Source: Comamonadaceae bacterium
GTDB taxonomy: Bacteria; Pseudomonadota; Gammaproteobacteria; Burkholderiales; Burkholderiaceae_C
Length of the DNA stretch: 64,000 bases
NCBI GenBank assembly: GCA_027488255.1
Contig: JAIYBZ010000012.1
Location: 1 to 64,000 of the forward strand
Direction of reading: 5' to 3'
A program made the position numbers and the translations under genes. This document shows positions 32,187 through 42,734 of the stretch, in pieces. The notes under the pieces were generated by a model, which ran no database searches, was not told the DNA's origin, and saw only the letters and a list, made by a program, of their open reading frames with translations. Each line of letters starts with the position of its first letter. Positions within the stretch are counted from its first letter, which is position 1.

Positions 32187-32301
32187 TTGACTTCAGTTTG
32201 CAGGAGTCCACCCCTATGGGAACGCGGTTGCTGAACATCAGCGACGCGTATTCAGAGGCGTGGGCTTCTGCACTAGCGACGATTTATTGACAGAGAAATT
32301 T

Positions 32302-33246
32302 ATGAAATCCATCACACGACAAGAGTGGTACGGCGCCTTAGTGGCGGTGATCGTTCTGGGCGTCTTGCTCACCTTCGCCTCGCCTTACTTTTTGACCACG
32401 GGCAACCTGTCCAACATCTTGGTCCAGGCCTCGGTCATCGCCTTGCTTGCGGGTGGACAAACGTTTGTGATTTTGACCGGCGGCGTGGATTTGGCTGTGG
32501 GTGCGTTGACCGCACTGGCCGGCGCTGTGGCCGGTCACATGATGATCAAAATGGGCGTGGATCCCTACATGGCCATGGCCTTGGCTTTGGCGATCGGCGC
32601 TGCGGTGGGCTTTTTCAATGGCTATTTGGTGGCTTTTGTGGGCATTCCAGCTTTCATCGTGACCTTGGGGGGACTGACCCTGTGGCGCGGTATGGCCTTC
32701 GACATGACCGGGGGTTTTGACAACGCCGGCCTGCCCGATCCCCTGCCCTTCATTGGTTACGGCAATGTGCTGGGCGTGCCCATGCCGACCTTGATCACGG
32801 GTGTGTTTTTCGTGGTGATGGCCTTCGTGTTGTCCAGCACCAAAATTGGCCGTTACGTCTATGCCATGGGCTCCAATGAAATGGGCGCTCGCCAAGTGGG
32901 CATCAACATCCGCTGGTACAAGCTGGGGGTGTATGTGATTTCCGGCCTGTGCTGCGCCTTGGCCGCGATTGTGCTGATGGCCCGCATGGATTCTTCCAGC
33001 GGCAAGATGGCGCAAATGTTTGAATTGGACGCGATTGCCGCCGTGATTTTAGGCGGCACCTCGCTGTTTGGCGGACGCGGCAGCATCTGGGGCAGTTTGT
33101 TAGGCGCGGTGCTCATCACCATGATCCGCAACGGCATGAACCTGATGGAGGTCTCGCAGTTCAAACAAATGATGGCGATTGGTGCGGTGGTGATTGTGGC
33201 GGTCTGGATTGACGTGGTGCGCCGCAAGCATCTGCTGAAAAAATAA
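32302..33246 (+). CDS. sugar ABC transporter permease
   Basis: Hydrophobic RbsC-type protein (LAGGQTFVILTGGVDLAVGALTALAGAVAG). Confidence 0.93.
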   Translation: MKSITRQEWYGALVAVIVLGVLLTFASPYFLTTGNLSNILVQASVIALLAGGQTFVILTGGVDLAVGALTALAGAVAGHMMIKMGVDPYMAMALALAIGAAVGFFNGYLVAFVGIPAFIVTLGGLTLWRGMAFDMTGGFDNAGLPDPLPFIGYGNVLGVPMPTLITGVFFVVMAFVLSSTKIGRYVYAMGSNEMGARQVGINIRWYKLGVYVISGLCCALAAIVLMARMDSSSGKMAQMFELDAIAAVILGGTSLFGGRGSIWGSLLGAVLITMIRNGMNLMEVSQFKQMMAIGAVVIVAVWIDVVRRKHLLKK

Positions 33247-33328
33247 GCCTCGTGTGCTGCACCTCAGGCTGCCCGTACACACCTTGCGGCCTGATATTCT
33301 CAGGATCTCAACTGCCGTTTGAATTGCC

Positions 33329-34261
33329 ATGACCACTCCCATATTTGTGCTGGGCGAAGCCCTGATGGACTGCATCGCTCAAGCCGATGGTCAGCTCAAA
33401 CCGCTGATGGGTGGCAGCCCCTTCAACATGGCCCGAGCCGCCGCGCTGCGCGGTGCGCCAGCCACTTATCTCAATCCACTGTCGACCGATTTGTTTGGCC
33501 AAGGCTTGGCCCAGTTGCTGCAAAAAGACGGCGTGGCTTTGTGGGGCGGCAGCAGCCTTTTGCCCACCTCTTTGGCGGTGGTGCAAGTCACGCAGGGACA
33601 ACCCAGCTACGGCTTTTACCGTGAAGGCATTGCCGACCGAGATTACAGCGTAGACAGCATCTTGGCACTGCTGAAAAAGCAGGCGCAACCGGGTATTTTT
33701 CACACCGGGTCTCTGCTGTTGATTCCCCCCGAGCACGAGAAAGTGTTGGCCATCTTGGCGGGTGCCCGAGCCTTGGGTTGGACCATCAGTGTGGACATCA
33801 ATTTGCGTCCGAAGGTGGCGCATGACCTGCCGCAATATGTGCAGGCCTTGCACCAAGTGATCGCCCTGACCGACTGGCTCAAGGCCAGTGACGAAGACTT
33901 GGAAACCTTGGGTTTTCAGTCGGTCACGATCGCCGAGTCGGGTCGTTTGGTGCGCGAATTGCGTGCGGGTGTGGCAGCAGCTGCCTTGAACCGAGTGGCC
34001 TTGACCTTTGGCGCCGAGGGCGCCCACTTGGACGTGGCAGGCCAGACCCACCAATTGCCAGTGCCGCGCATCCAGGTGGCCGACACCGTGGGTGCAGGCG
34101 ACACCTTTTGGGGCAACACCTTGGCCGACTGGGCCTTGGTGCCCGAGGGCGCCGAGAAGCGCGTGGCCAGCACGCTCGAGTTGTCGATGAAAGCCGCGGC
34201 TATCAACTGCACGCGCGAAGGTTGCCAGCCGCCCACACGGGCCGAAGTGTTGGCTTTTTAA
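33329..34261 (+). CDS. PfkB family carbohydrate kinase (fructokinase-like)
   Basis: GEALMDCIAQADG, GGSPFNMARAAALRG, VADTVGAGDTFWG. Confidence 0.92.
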   Translation: MTTPIFVLGEALMDCIAQADGQLKPLMGGSPFNMARAAALRGAPATYLNPLSTDLFGQGLAQLLQKDGVALWGGSSLLPTSLAVVQVTQGQPSYGFYREGIADRDYSVDSILALLKKQAQPGIFHTGSLLLIPPEHEKVLAILAGARALGWTISVDINLRPKVAHDLPQYVQALHQVIALTDWLKASDEDLETLGFQSVTIAESGRLVRELRAGVAAAALNRVALTFGAEGAHLDVAGQTHQLPVPRIQVADTVGAGDTFWGNTLADWALVPEGAEKRVASTLELSMKAAAINCTREGCQPPTRAEVLAF

Positions 34262-34908
34262 GTCGCCGCCTTGGAGGCACGACGGGCGCGCCAAGCGCCC
34301 CAAATGGCAATCAAACCGGGAACCAAAATCAAAGCCCAAATGATTTTGCTCAGGTGCGTTTGAACAAAGGGCAAATTGCCAAACAAATAGCCCGCCAGCG
34401 TCAAGCCCACCACCCAAATGAATCCCCCTACCACGTTGTAGAGGGTGAACTTTTGACGCGACATCTCGGCAACACCTGCCACAAAGGGCACAAAGGTCCG
34501 AACAAACGGCATGAAGCGGGCCAAGATGATGGTGATGCCGCCGTACTTTTCGTAAAAAGCATGCGCTTGGTCAAAGGCCTGCCGGTTGAAAAAACGCGAG
34601 TCTTCCCACTGAAACACTTTGGGCCCAAAGTAACGCCCGATGGTGTAGTTGGTCTGGTCGCCCAATATCGCAGCGACCAACAGCAAGCCCATCACCAAGG
34701 GCAAATTCAGCAGGCCCGCGCCGCACATCGCGCCGACGATGAATAAGAGTGAATCGCCGGGCAAAAAGGGCATCACCACAATGCCGGTTTCGACAAAGAT
34801 GATCAGGAACAACAAGGCGTAAACCCAAGCCCCATATTGCCCCACAAAGGCTTCCAAATAGCGGTCGACATGCAGAATGAAATCGACGAGTTGCAGCAAG
34901 ATGTCCAT
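34258..34908 (-). CDS. DedA family membrane protein
   Basis: FVETGIVVMPFLPGDSLLFIVGAM..GGITIILARFMPFVRTFVPFVAGVAEM. Confidence 0.93.
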   Translation of the reverse strand: MDILLQLVDFILHVDRYLEAFVGQYGAWVYALLFLIIFVETGIVVMPFLPGDSLLFIVGAMCGAGLLNLPLVMGLLLVAAILGDQTNYTIGRYFGPKVFQWEDSRFFNRQAFDQAHAFYEKYGGITIILARFMPFVRTFVPFVAGVAEMSRQKFTLYNVVGGFIWVVGLTLAGYLFGNLPFVQTHLSKIIWALILVPGLIAIWGAWRARRASKAAT

Positions 34909-34960
34909 GGCCCGATTATCCTCGGCAAATGCCTTCAAGCAGAGCCCCTAAAATGCCTCT

Positions 34961-37003
34961 GTGATCTCTACCAACCGCCCGGCGAACGCGCGCCGTCCGA
35001 TACGCGAACTCCCCGATGAACTGATCAGCCAAATTGCGGCGGGTGAGGTCGTTGAGCGCCCCGCTTCGGTGGTGCGCGAGTTGGTGGACAACGCCATGGA
35101 TGCTGGGGCGCAAAGCATCACTCTGCGCCTGATGGGCGGAGGCACTCGGCTGATTGCTGTGGAAGACGATGGGGCAGGCATCGCGCCCGACGAAATGCCC
35201 GTGGCTTTGAAGCGCCACGCCACCAGCAAGATTGGCAACCTCGATGACCTCGAATCGGTCATGACGATGGGCTTTCGGGGCGAGGCTTTGGCCGCCATCA
35301 ATTCGGTGTCTGAACTGACCTTGCTCTCGCGCACCGACGGCCAAGCGACCGCGTTTGCCTTGGACGGCCGCACTGGCGAAATCCGCCCTGCCGCCCGTTC
35401 AGTCGGCACCACCGTCGAGGTGAAAGAACTGTTTTTTTCAACGCCCGCACGGCGCAAATTTTTAAAGAGCGACAGCACCGAGCTGGCGCATTGCATAGAA
35501 GCGGTGCGCCGTCACGCCCTGGCCCGCCCCGACGTGGGCTTTGCCATCTGGCACGAGGGCAAGCTGGTGGAGCAGTGGCGGGTGCACCCCGGTGCCGCAG
35601 GTTTAGAACAACGCTTGGCCGATGTGTTGGGCGAAGATTTTGTGGCGCAATCCATTGCGGTGGAATACCAAGCCGGACCCCTCAGGGTGATCGGCCGCGC
35701 CGGTTTGCCTGACGCTGCGCGTTCGCGCCCCGACCACCAATTTGCTTATGTCAACGGCCGATTTGTACGCGACAAAGTGGTGATGCACGGCGCGCGCAGC
35801 GCCTACGAAGACGTCTTGCACGGCCACAAGCAACCGGCTTATGCGCTGTTCATGCAGATCGACCCCACCCTGGTGGATGTGAATGTGCATCCGACCAAGA
35901 TCGAGGTGCGTTTTCGCGACAGCCGCGCGGTGCACCAAGCGGTGCGGCACGCGCTGGAAAACGCGCTGGCCGCGCCCCGCTCGAATAACTTGAGCGAAAA
36001 GGGCGCCAACGGCGCCAGTGACTTTGATCTGAAAGCCCTCGCCCCCAAGGCCCTGCCCGAGTCGGCCAACTGGCAACAAGGCGGCATGGCTTTTGAACGT
36101 CCCGCTCCTTCGGTTTTTTCTGCCCCAAGCTATAAACCGGCCGATTTTGTGCGCACCCGCGTGGACAGCGAGCAAGCCATGGCCGACCTGAAGGCGTTGT
36201 GGCAGCCATCGGCAGATGCCGGGTCAGAAGACACGCCCTATGAAAAAGGCGGGCCTCTTTTGCACGCACAGCCCGCACAGACCACAAAGGTCGCCGAGGC
36301 AGCAGGCATCTGGGAAACCAACCCCGGGGCCAAAGGGGATCGGCGCGCAGGGGCTGGCGCCCACACCGAAACGGGCGCGTCGGCCACTCCCTTGCCCGAG
36401 GGCGACTGGCCCCTTGGCCGCGCAGTGGCACAACTGCACGGCGTGTACATCTTGGCCGAAAACAAACAAGGCCTGGTGGTGGTCGACATGCACGCTGCGC
36501 ACGAACGCATCGTTTACGAGCGCCTGAAAAGCCAACTGAACGCCGCCGATGGCGAGGCTTCACGCATCCCAAGCCAACCCCTGTTGATCCCCGCCACTTT
36601 TGCCGCTAACCCCACTGAAGTGGCCACGGCCGAAGCTTGCGGAGAGGCCTTGCAACAACTCGGTCTGGAGATCTCACCCTTGTCGGCCAAAACCTTGGCG
36701 GTTCGGGCTGTGCCGACCACTTTGGCCCAAGGCGATGCGGTGGAATTGGCTCGCAGCGTGTTGGCCGAACTGGCGCAACACGACGCCAGCTCCGTGGTGC
36801 AACGGGCGCAAAACGAGATCTTGGGCACGATGGCTTGCCACGGTGCCGTGCGGGCCAATCGGCGCTTGACCTTGGAAGAAATGAACGCCCTGCTGCGTCA
36901 AATGGAAGAGACCGAACGCTCGGACCAGTGCAACCATGGCCGCCCCACTTGGCGTCAGATGACGATGCGCGATCTGGATGCGCTGTTTTTGCGGGGTCGC
37001 TGA
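34961..37003 (+). CDS. mutL: DNA mismatch repair protein MutL
   Basis: GHKL ATPase: IAAGEVVERPASVVRELVDNAMDAGA..TMGFRGEAL; C-terminal dimerisation domain. Confidence 0.96.
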   Translation: MISTNRPANARRPIRELPDELISQIAAGEVVERPASVVRELVDNAMDAGAQSITLRLMGGGTRLIAVEDDGAGIAPDEMPVALKRHATSKIGNLDDLESVMTMGFRGEALAAINSVSELTLLSRTDGQATAFALDGRTGEIRPAARSVGTTVEVKELFFSTPARRKFLKSDSTELAHCIEAVRRHALARPDVGFAIWHEGKLVEQWRVHPGAAGLEQRLADVLGEDFVAQSIAVEYQAGPLRVIGRAGLPDAARSRPDHQFAYVNGRFVRDKVVMHGARSAYEDVLHGHKQPAYALFMQIDPTLVDVNVHPTKIEVRFRDSRAVHQAVRHALENALAAPRSNNLSEKGANGASDFDLKALAPKALPESANWQQGGMAFERPAPSVFSAPSYKPADFVRTRVDSEQAMADLKALWQPSADAGSEDTPYEKGGPLLHAQPAQTTKVAEAAGIWETNPGAKGDRRAGAGAHTETGASATPLPEGDWPLGRAVAQLHGVYILAENKQGLVVVDMHAAHERIVYERLKSQLNAADGEASRIPSQPLLIPATFAANPTEVATAEACGEALQQLGLEISPLSAKTLAVRAVPTTLAQGDAVELARSVLAELAQHDASSVVQRAQNEILGTMACHGAVRANRRLTLEEMNALLRQMEETERSDQCNHGRPTWRQMTMRDLDALFLRGR

Positions 37004-38271
37004 TGGGCCCCACCGCGATGGCGCCAACCGCGCCCGTTCCCTTGATCCGCATGCCGCAAAAACTCATCGTTCTTTTCCTAGCGCTGCTGCTGGGTTTACA
37101 GCCGGTCACCACCGATTTGTATTTACCCGCCCTGCCCGCCTTGACCCAAGGTTTTGGTGCGGGCATGGGCCAAGCGCAACTCACTCTCAGCGCATTGTTG
37201 TTGGCCTTTGGTTTGTCGCAGCTGGTCTGGGGCCCGCTGTCCGATCGCTATGGCCGCCGGCCCATTTTGTTGTGGGGTATGAGTGGCTACACCTTGGCCT
37301 CGGTGGCTTGCGCGTTTGCCCCCGACATGGTTTGGCTGATTGCGGGGCGCACCGTGCAAGGCATCGCCATGGGCGCGGGGGTCATGGCGGCCCGCGCGGT
37401 GGTGCGCGATTTGTTTCAACCGGCCCAAGGCGCTACGGTCATGTCGCAAGGCTTGACGGGCTTGGGCATCATTGCCTGCGCTTGCGCGCCCTTGGGCGGT
37501 CTGCTGACCGATGCGTTGGGATGGCGTTATGCCCTGCTGATGTTGGCCGTGTTTGGGGCCGTCACTTTGGGCTTGCTGGCATGGCGCTTTGAAGAAACAT
37601 TGACCCGACCCGACCCGCATGCCCTGCGCGCGAGGCCGCTTTTGCAAGCCAATGCCGACATCTTGCGCCACCCCGTCTTTCTGACTTGGTGCGCGCTGTC
37701 GGCTGGCTCTTACTTGGGCCTGTTCACTTTCTTGGCCAGCTCTTCGTTTGTGTTTGTCACCTTCATGGGCTACAGCAAAACGGCTTACGGCTTTCTCATG
37801 CTGAGCATGTCGCTGTCTTACATCGTGGGGACCTTCTGGTGCCGCTGGATGTTGCGCCGCACCAGCGTGCACCGCACCGTCGGCATCGCCGCCCTGTTGA
37901 CGCTGACCGGCGGGCTCAGCATGGCCGCTTTGGCCTATCTGGGTCAAGGCAAAGATTGGTATGGGGCTTGGGCGGTGATGGTGCCGATGTACATCTTTAT
38001 GCTCGGTCATGGCGTGCACCAACCCTGTGGTCAAAGCGGGGCGGTGTCGCCATTCCCCCACCGCGCCGGAACCGCGTCTGCTCTGAACGGCTTTTTGATG
38101 ATGTTGGGCGCATTCTTCATGGGTGCTTGGTTGGGCACGCACATGGACCAGCCGGTTTTTGCACTCGCGCATGGCCTGTCGCTGTGGGCCGTGTTCATCA
38201 CCTTGGTGGCCTGGACCGCCGTGCAGCGGCATGGACGTCCCGAAGCCATGGTGCCAAAACAGTCGCCATGA
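37003..38271 (+). CDS. MFS transporter, Bcr/CflA-type drug efflux
   Basis: [35 protein letters not shown]; start overlaps the mutL stop (TGATG). Confidence 0.9.
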   Translation: MGPTAMAPTAPVPLIRMPQKLIVLFLALLLGLQPVTTDLYLPALPALTQGFGAGMGQAQLTLSALLLAFGLSQLVWGPLSDRYGRRPILLWGMSGYTLASVACAFAPDMVWLIAGRTVQGIAMGAGVMAARAVVRDLFQPAQGATVMSQGLTGLGIIACACAPLGGLLTDALGWRYALLMLAVFGAVTLGLLAWRFEETLTRPDPHALRARPLLQANADILRHPVFLTWCALSAGSYLGLFTFLASSSFVFVTFMGYSKTAYGFLMLSMSLSYIVGTFWCRWMLRRTSVHRTVGIAALLTLTGGLSMAALAYLGQGKDWYGAWAVMVPMYIFMLGHGVHQPCGQSGAVSPFPHRAGTASALNGFLMMLGAFFMGAWLGTHMDQPVFALAHGLSLWAVFITLVAWTAVQRHGRPEAMVPKQSP

Positions 38272-39242
38272 GCCCAACACCATCTCCCGGGCTGCACCCT
38301 GAACGCGCCGATGCCATCGCCCTCGTCGGCCCAACGGCCAGTGGCAAAACGGCTGCCGCCTTGGCCTTGGCCGAGGCCCTGCAAGGCCGGGGCGGTGCAG
38401 AGATCATCAGCGTGGATTCGGCCCTGGTCTACCGCGGCATGGACATTGGCACCGCCAAACCCAGCCGCGACGAGTTGGCTGCCGTGCCGCATCACCTGAT
38501 CGACACCCTCGACCCCTTGCAAAGCTACAGCGCAGCAGAGTTTGCGAAAGACGCTGCACGCTTGATGTTGGACATCCAAGCCCGCGGCAAAACGCCTTTG
38601 TTGGTTGGGGGCACCTTGCTTTACCTGAAGGCCTTGCAGGAAGGCTTGAACGACATGCCGGCCGCCAACTTGGAAGTGCGTCGGCTCATTCAGCAAGAAG
38701 CCCAAGAAGTCGGCTGGCCCGCCATGCACCACAAATTGGCGGGCATTGACCCTGTCACAGCGGCTCGCCTGGCGCCGGGCGACAGCCAGCGCATTGGTCG
38801 TGCGCTGGAAGTGTGGACGGCCACCGGTCGCACCTTGAGTTCTTTCCACGAAGCCGCCAAAGCCTCGGCACCGACGTGGCGCATTCCGGTCATCAGTCTG
38901 GAACCTTCAGACCGTGCGTGGTTGCACCAGCGCATTGCACAGCGCTTTGAGCAAATGATGGCCGCAGGTTTTTTGGATGAAGTGCACGCCTTGCGAAACC
39001 GGGGCGATCTGCATCCCGACCTGCCCTCGATGCGCTGCGTGGGCTACAGACAAGCCTGGGAAGGCCTGGACGCAGGCTGGGCGCTGGACGAAATTCGAGA
39101 CCGCGGGATTTTTGCCACACGGCAATTGGCCAAGCGCCAAATCACTTGGCTGCGCAGCATGCCCGAGCGGGTGGTGGTGCACGCCGACCAAACATCGGCC
39201 ACCGAGCAGGTGGTGCAAGCTTGTCAGGCGGTGTGCCCTTAA
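38268..39242 (+). CDS. miaA: tRNA dimethylallyltransferase
   Basis: [44 protein letters not shown] overlap with the MFS gene. Confidence 0.96.
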   Translation: MSPTPSPGLHPERADAIALVGPTASGKTAAALALAEALQGRGGAEIISVDSALVYRGMDIGTAKPSRDELAAVPHHLIDTLDPLQSYSAAEFAKDAARLMLDIQARGKTPLLVGGTLLYLKALQEGLNDMPAANLEVRRLIQQEAQEVGWPAMHHKLAGIDPVTAARLAPGDSQRIGRALEVWTATGRTLSSFHEAAKASAPTWRIPVISLEPSDRAWLHQRIAQRFEQMMAAGFLDEVHALRNRGDLHPDLPSMRCVGYRQAWEGLDAGWALDEIRDRGIFATRQLAKRQITWLRSMPERVVVHADQTSATEQVVQACQAVCP

Positions 39243-39649
39243 TCGTCCCCCGCGGGACGCCCTCTGCCTTGTTTGACTTTGGCCTGCTGGGCCTTGCCGG
39301 CCAAGCGCCGTTGCACAGAGCCATACGTCGGCTGGGTCGGTTTGCGGCGTTTGGGGGGCTGGGCGTATTGGTCCAACGTTTCGTGCAAGCGGGCCCAGGC
39401 ATCGAGGCGGTTCGCCTCTTGGGTGCGATGGCGTTGCGCCTTCAGCACAAAGACGCCTTCTTGCGTCAAGCGGCTGTCACCCGACTGCAACCAACGCTGC
39501 TTCACGTCGTCGGGCAAAGAAGACTGGGCCACATCAAAACGCAGCTGAATCGCCGTGGCCACTTTGTTCACATGTTGGCCGCCGGGACCTTGGGCTCGGA
39601 TGGCGCTCAAGCTGACTTCAGCCTCGTCGATGCGCAAGGGGTGTTTCAC
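39239..39649 (-). CDS. arfB: ArfB/YaeJ-type ribosome-rescue peptide-release factor
   Basis: [28 protein letters not shown] (GGQ motif) and basic C-tail. GTG start inferred. Confidence 0.92.
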   Translation of the reverse strand: MKHPLRIDEAEVSLSAIRAQGPGGQHVNKVATAIQLRFDVAQSSLPDDVKQRWLQSGDSRLTQEGVFVLKAQRHRTQEANRLDAWARLHETLDQYAQPPKRRKPTQPTYGSVQRRLAGKAQQAKVKQGRGRPAGDD

Positions 39650-39671
39650 ACCCCAACACCCGCGCACGGGC

Positions 39672-40259
39672 TCATTGCAAAGGGCCTTTGAGGCTGTCGG
39701 GAATCGGCAATGCCACGACCTCGATGCCCTCTTCGATGAGGGCCTCGGTTTCCTCTCGGGTGGCTTGGCCACGGATGTTGCGCTCTGCTTTTTCGCCGTA
39801 ATGGATCTTGCGCGCTTCTTCGGCAAACTGGGTGCCGACATCTTCGGTGTGGGCCATGACGTGACGAACCATGGTCAACATGGCCGCTTGCAACTGCTGC
39901 AAACCGCGCACATCCGCAGGCAAATTGGCCGGCGATGCGGTCTGTGCAGAAAATGACGTGTCTGAAAGGGTTTGGGTTTGGTGCTTTGCCTTGGCTTGGG
40001 CTAGAGCTTGGGCTTGGGCTTGGGCTGGGCCATGCGGGTGCCGATGGGCCTGCGCCGCGTTGTCAGAGGCTGAGGGGCCATCGGCAGCACCATAACCCAA
40101 GTTCAGGCGCGGGGCCGACAAGAGTTTCGTGATGGCGGTGTCGTTGCACAGGGGGCACGTCAGCAAGCCCCGCGCTTGTTGTGCGTCGTAGTCTTCCTGC
40201 GAGCCAAACCAGCCCTCAAAGCTGTGCCCCTGTGAACATTGGAGGTCCCAGACTTTCAT
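39672..40259 (-). CDS. DUF1178 family protein
   Basis: MKVWDLQCSQGHSFEGWFGSQEDYDAQQARGLLTCPLCNDTAITKLLSAP. Confidence 0.85.
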   Translation of the reverse strand: MKVWDLQCSQGHSFEGWFGSQEDYDAQQARGLLTCPLCNDTAITKLLSAPRLNLGYGAADGPSASDNAAQAHRHPHGPAQAQAQALAQAKAKHQTQTLSDTSFSAQTASPANLPADVRGLQQLQAAMLTMVRHVMAHTEDVGTQFAEEARKIHYGEKAERNIRGQATREETEALIEEGIEVVALPIPDSLKGPLQ

Positions 40260-40270
40260 GCCCCAAAACC

Positions 40271-40855
40271 TCAAGCCAAGGTTTGCCACGTCAGGGGCCA
40301 ATCCCCTGCCAACATGTTTTGCAACCAAAGTGCACCCGTGAGCGTCTTGGCATCGGTGACTTGCCCCTCGCGACACCACGTCATCAAGTCCGAAGGCGTG
40401 GCGGTGAAGACGTCCAAGAACTCTTCCGCGTCCAATTGCCGCGTGCCCAAACTCAGGTCTTTGGCAAACCAAATTTCAATCACTTCGGTGGAATACGCGA
40501 TCACCGGATGCAACACCCCTGCCCTGGCCCATTGGCGGGCGGTGTAGCCGGTTTCTTCCCACAATTCACGCTGTGCGCACAGCCAGCCGTCTTCCCCGGC
40601 ATCGCGCTTGCCCGCCGGAAACTCGATCATCACTTGTGCGAAGGGGTAACGGTATTGGCGCTCCAGCACCACCTGCAAGCCCGCAGGGGTATCGAGCAAT
40701 GGAATGACCATGACCGCCCCGGGATGGACGACGTATTCGCGTGTGGCCAAAGACTGGTTGGGCAGGCGAACCGTGTCGCGGAATGCGTGCAAAAAATGGC
40801 CGCGCAACAACTCTTGTTGACTGACACGGTGCTCGATCAGGTGCTCATCAGACAT
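40271..40855 (-). CDS. NUDIX hydrolase (ADP-ribose pyrophosphatase-like)
   Basis: Nudix box-like GKRDAGEDGWLCAQRELWEETGYTA. Confidence 0.88.
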   Translation of the reverse strand: MSDEHLIEHRVSQQELLRGHFLHAFRDTVRLPNQSLATREYVVHPGAVMVIPLLDTPAGLQVVLERQYRYPFAQVMIEFPAGKRDAGEDGWLCAQRELWEETGYTARQWARAGVLHPVIAYSTEVIEIWFAKDLSLGTRQLDAEEFLDVFTATPSDLMTWCREGQVTDAKTLTGALWLQNMLAGDWPLTWQTLA

Positions 40856-40877
40856 GTCGAGTCCCCACCGATGGCGC

Positions 40878-41180
40878 TCAATGCTGACGGTGCATGAGGT
40901 AACGGTAGACAAATCCTGGGAACGCCAAGGTCACAAACATGGTGCCTGTGATGGCATAAAACTCCCAGCCTTGGGGGGCAATTTGACCGGCATGGTTTTC
41001 GAAGGCCAGACCCACAGCCCCGACCACAAAATACAGCACCACCAACTCAAGCAAACGCCAAAACAAAGATTTTGATGGGCGTTGGGGGCCGACCATCAAA
41101 ATGCGCTGATTGGCAAACGGCAAATTGGCAGCCATCACCGCCAAGGCGAGCAAGATTCCAATTTGCAAATCGCTGGACAT
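40878..41180 (-). CDS. DUF2818-like membrane protein
   Basis: MSSDLQIGILLALAVMAANLPFANQRILMVGPQ; directly after nuoN. Confidence 0.75.
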   Translation of the reverse strand: MSSDLQIGILLALAVMAANLPFANQRILMVGPQRPSKSLFWRLLELVVLYFVVGAVGLAFENHAGQIAPQGWEFYAITGTMFVTLAFPGFVYRYLMHRQH

Positions 41181-41196
41181 GGCGGTGTGATCTCGA

Positions 41197-42684
41197 TCAG
41201 ATTGAGAGCATGCGGGCGATCGCATCCGCGCAGAGGGCCATCAGAGCGCCCGGCACGATGCCCAACACCAACACCAACAAGCCATTCACCGACAAGACCA
41301 CGCGCACATCGGCATCGGCCGAAACGGTGGTGGCGGTCACGGGCTCGTCAAAGTACATGACCTTGACCACGCGCAAGTAATAGAAGGCGCCGATCAGGGA
41401 CATAATGACTGCAAAAATCGCCAAGCCGATGTAGAAGGTTTGCCCTGATACCAGCAAGGACTGCAAGACAGACAACTTGGCATAAAAGCCCACCATCGGG
41501 GGAATGCCCGCCATCGAGAACAAGCAGATGGCCATCACGCCGGCATACAAGGGGCTGCGTTGGTTCAAGCCCGCCAGATCGGTGATCTCTTCGCTTTCAA
41601 AACCTTGTCGTGCCAGCAACATGATCACGCCAAAGCCGGCCAATGTGGTCAACACATACGACACGATGTAGAACATGGCCGAGCTGTAAGCATTGGCCGC
41701 CAAGGTGGTTTGACCATTGATCACGCCCGCCACAAAACCCAACAAGACGAACCCCATTTGGGCGATGGTGGAGTAAGCCAACATGCGCTTGAGGTTGGTT
41801 TGTGCAATCGCAGCCAAGTTGCCAATCAGCAGCGAACCAATGGCCAGCACAGACAACATTTGCTGCCAATCAAAGGCCAGCGGCAACATGCCCTCGACCA
41901 ACAAACGAATCATGATGGCAAAGGCCGCCAATTTGGGTGCACCACCAATCATCAGCGTAGCGGCCGTAGGCGCGCCTTGGTACACGTCAGGAACCCACAT
42001 GTGGAAGGGCACGGCCCCGATTTTGAAGGCCAGACCCGAGACGATGAAGACCAGACCAAACACCAGCACTTGGTGATTGACTTGGCCCGAGCCGATGGCC
42101 TTGAGCACCTCGGACAACTCGAGACTGCCGGTCGCGCCATACAACATGGACATGCCGTACAACAAAAAACCCGAAGCCATGGCGCCCAATACAAAGTATT
42201 TCATGGCCGCTTCGGTGGCTGCGGTGTGGTCTCGGCGCAGGGCCACCAAGGCGTAGCTGGACAGCGTCAACAACTCGAGACCCAAATAGATCACGATGAA
42301 GTTTTGGCCCGAAATCATGAAGCTCATGCCCAACAGCGCAAACAGGCTCAGGCTGAACATTTCACCGCCACGCAACATGTCGCGGTCTGCGGCGTAGGGA
42401 CGCGAATAGACCAAGGTGACCATCACCGCGATGGCGGCAAAGCACTTGAGCCAATGGCCCATCGGGTCGCTCACCACAAGCCGGCCGAAACCATAGGTGG
42501 TTTGACCCGCATCAGCGTACATCGCGTGCAACACCGCCAAGCCGCCCAAAGACAACAAAGTCAGGACGTAAGTGGCAGTGCGCTTGGGGCTTTTCACGTA
42601 GAGGTCGGCCAGTGCAATCACGCAGGCCATGACCAACAACACGATCTCCGGATAAATCGTCATCCAGCTGGCGGTGTCCATCAT
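41197..42684 (-). CDS. nuoN: NADH-quinone oxidoreductase subunit N
   Basis: Antiporter-like hydrophobic subunit at the end of the nuo operon. Confidence 0.95.
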   Translation of the reverse strand: MMDTASWMTIYPEIVLLVMACVIALADLYVKSPKRTATYVLTLLSLGGLAVLHAMYADAGQTTYGFGRLVVSDPMGHWLKCFAAIAVMVTLVYSRPYAADRDMLRGGEMFSLSLFALLGMSFMISGQNFIVIYLGLELLTLSSYALVALRRDHTAATEAAMKYFVLGAMASGFLLYGMSMLYGATGSLELSEVLKAIGSGQVNHQVLVFGLVFIVSGLAFKIGAVPFHMWVPDVYQGAPTAATLMIGGAPKLAAFAIMIRLLVEGMLPLAFDWQQMLSVLAIGSLLIGNLAAIAQTNLKRMLAYSTIAQMGFVLLGFVAGVINGQTTLAANAYSSAMFYIVSYVLTTLAGFGVIMLLARQGFESEEITDLAGLNQRSPLYAGVMAICLFSMAGIPPMVGFYAKLSVLQSLLVSGQTFYIGLAIFAVIMSLIGAFYYLRVVKVMYFDEPVTATTVSADADVRVVLSVNGLLVLVLGIVPGALMALCADAIARMLSI

Positions 42685-42734
42685 GTGTGTTCTTTCTGTT
42701 CTTCTGTTCAGGCTAATCGTTCAATGCCCGCGGC

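Noticed and set aside
40878-41225. Reading the DUF2818 and NUDIX genes downstream of nuoN as novel complex I subunits
   Set aside because: Adjacency alone is weak evidence; this synteny appears usual for the group from memory and nothing in the sequences links them mechanistically to complex I.
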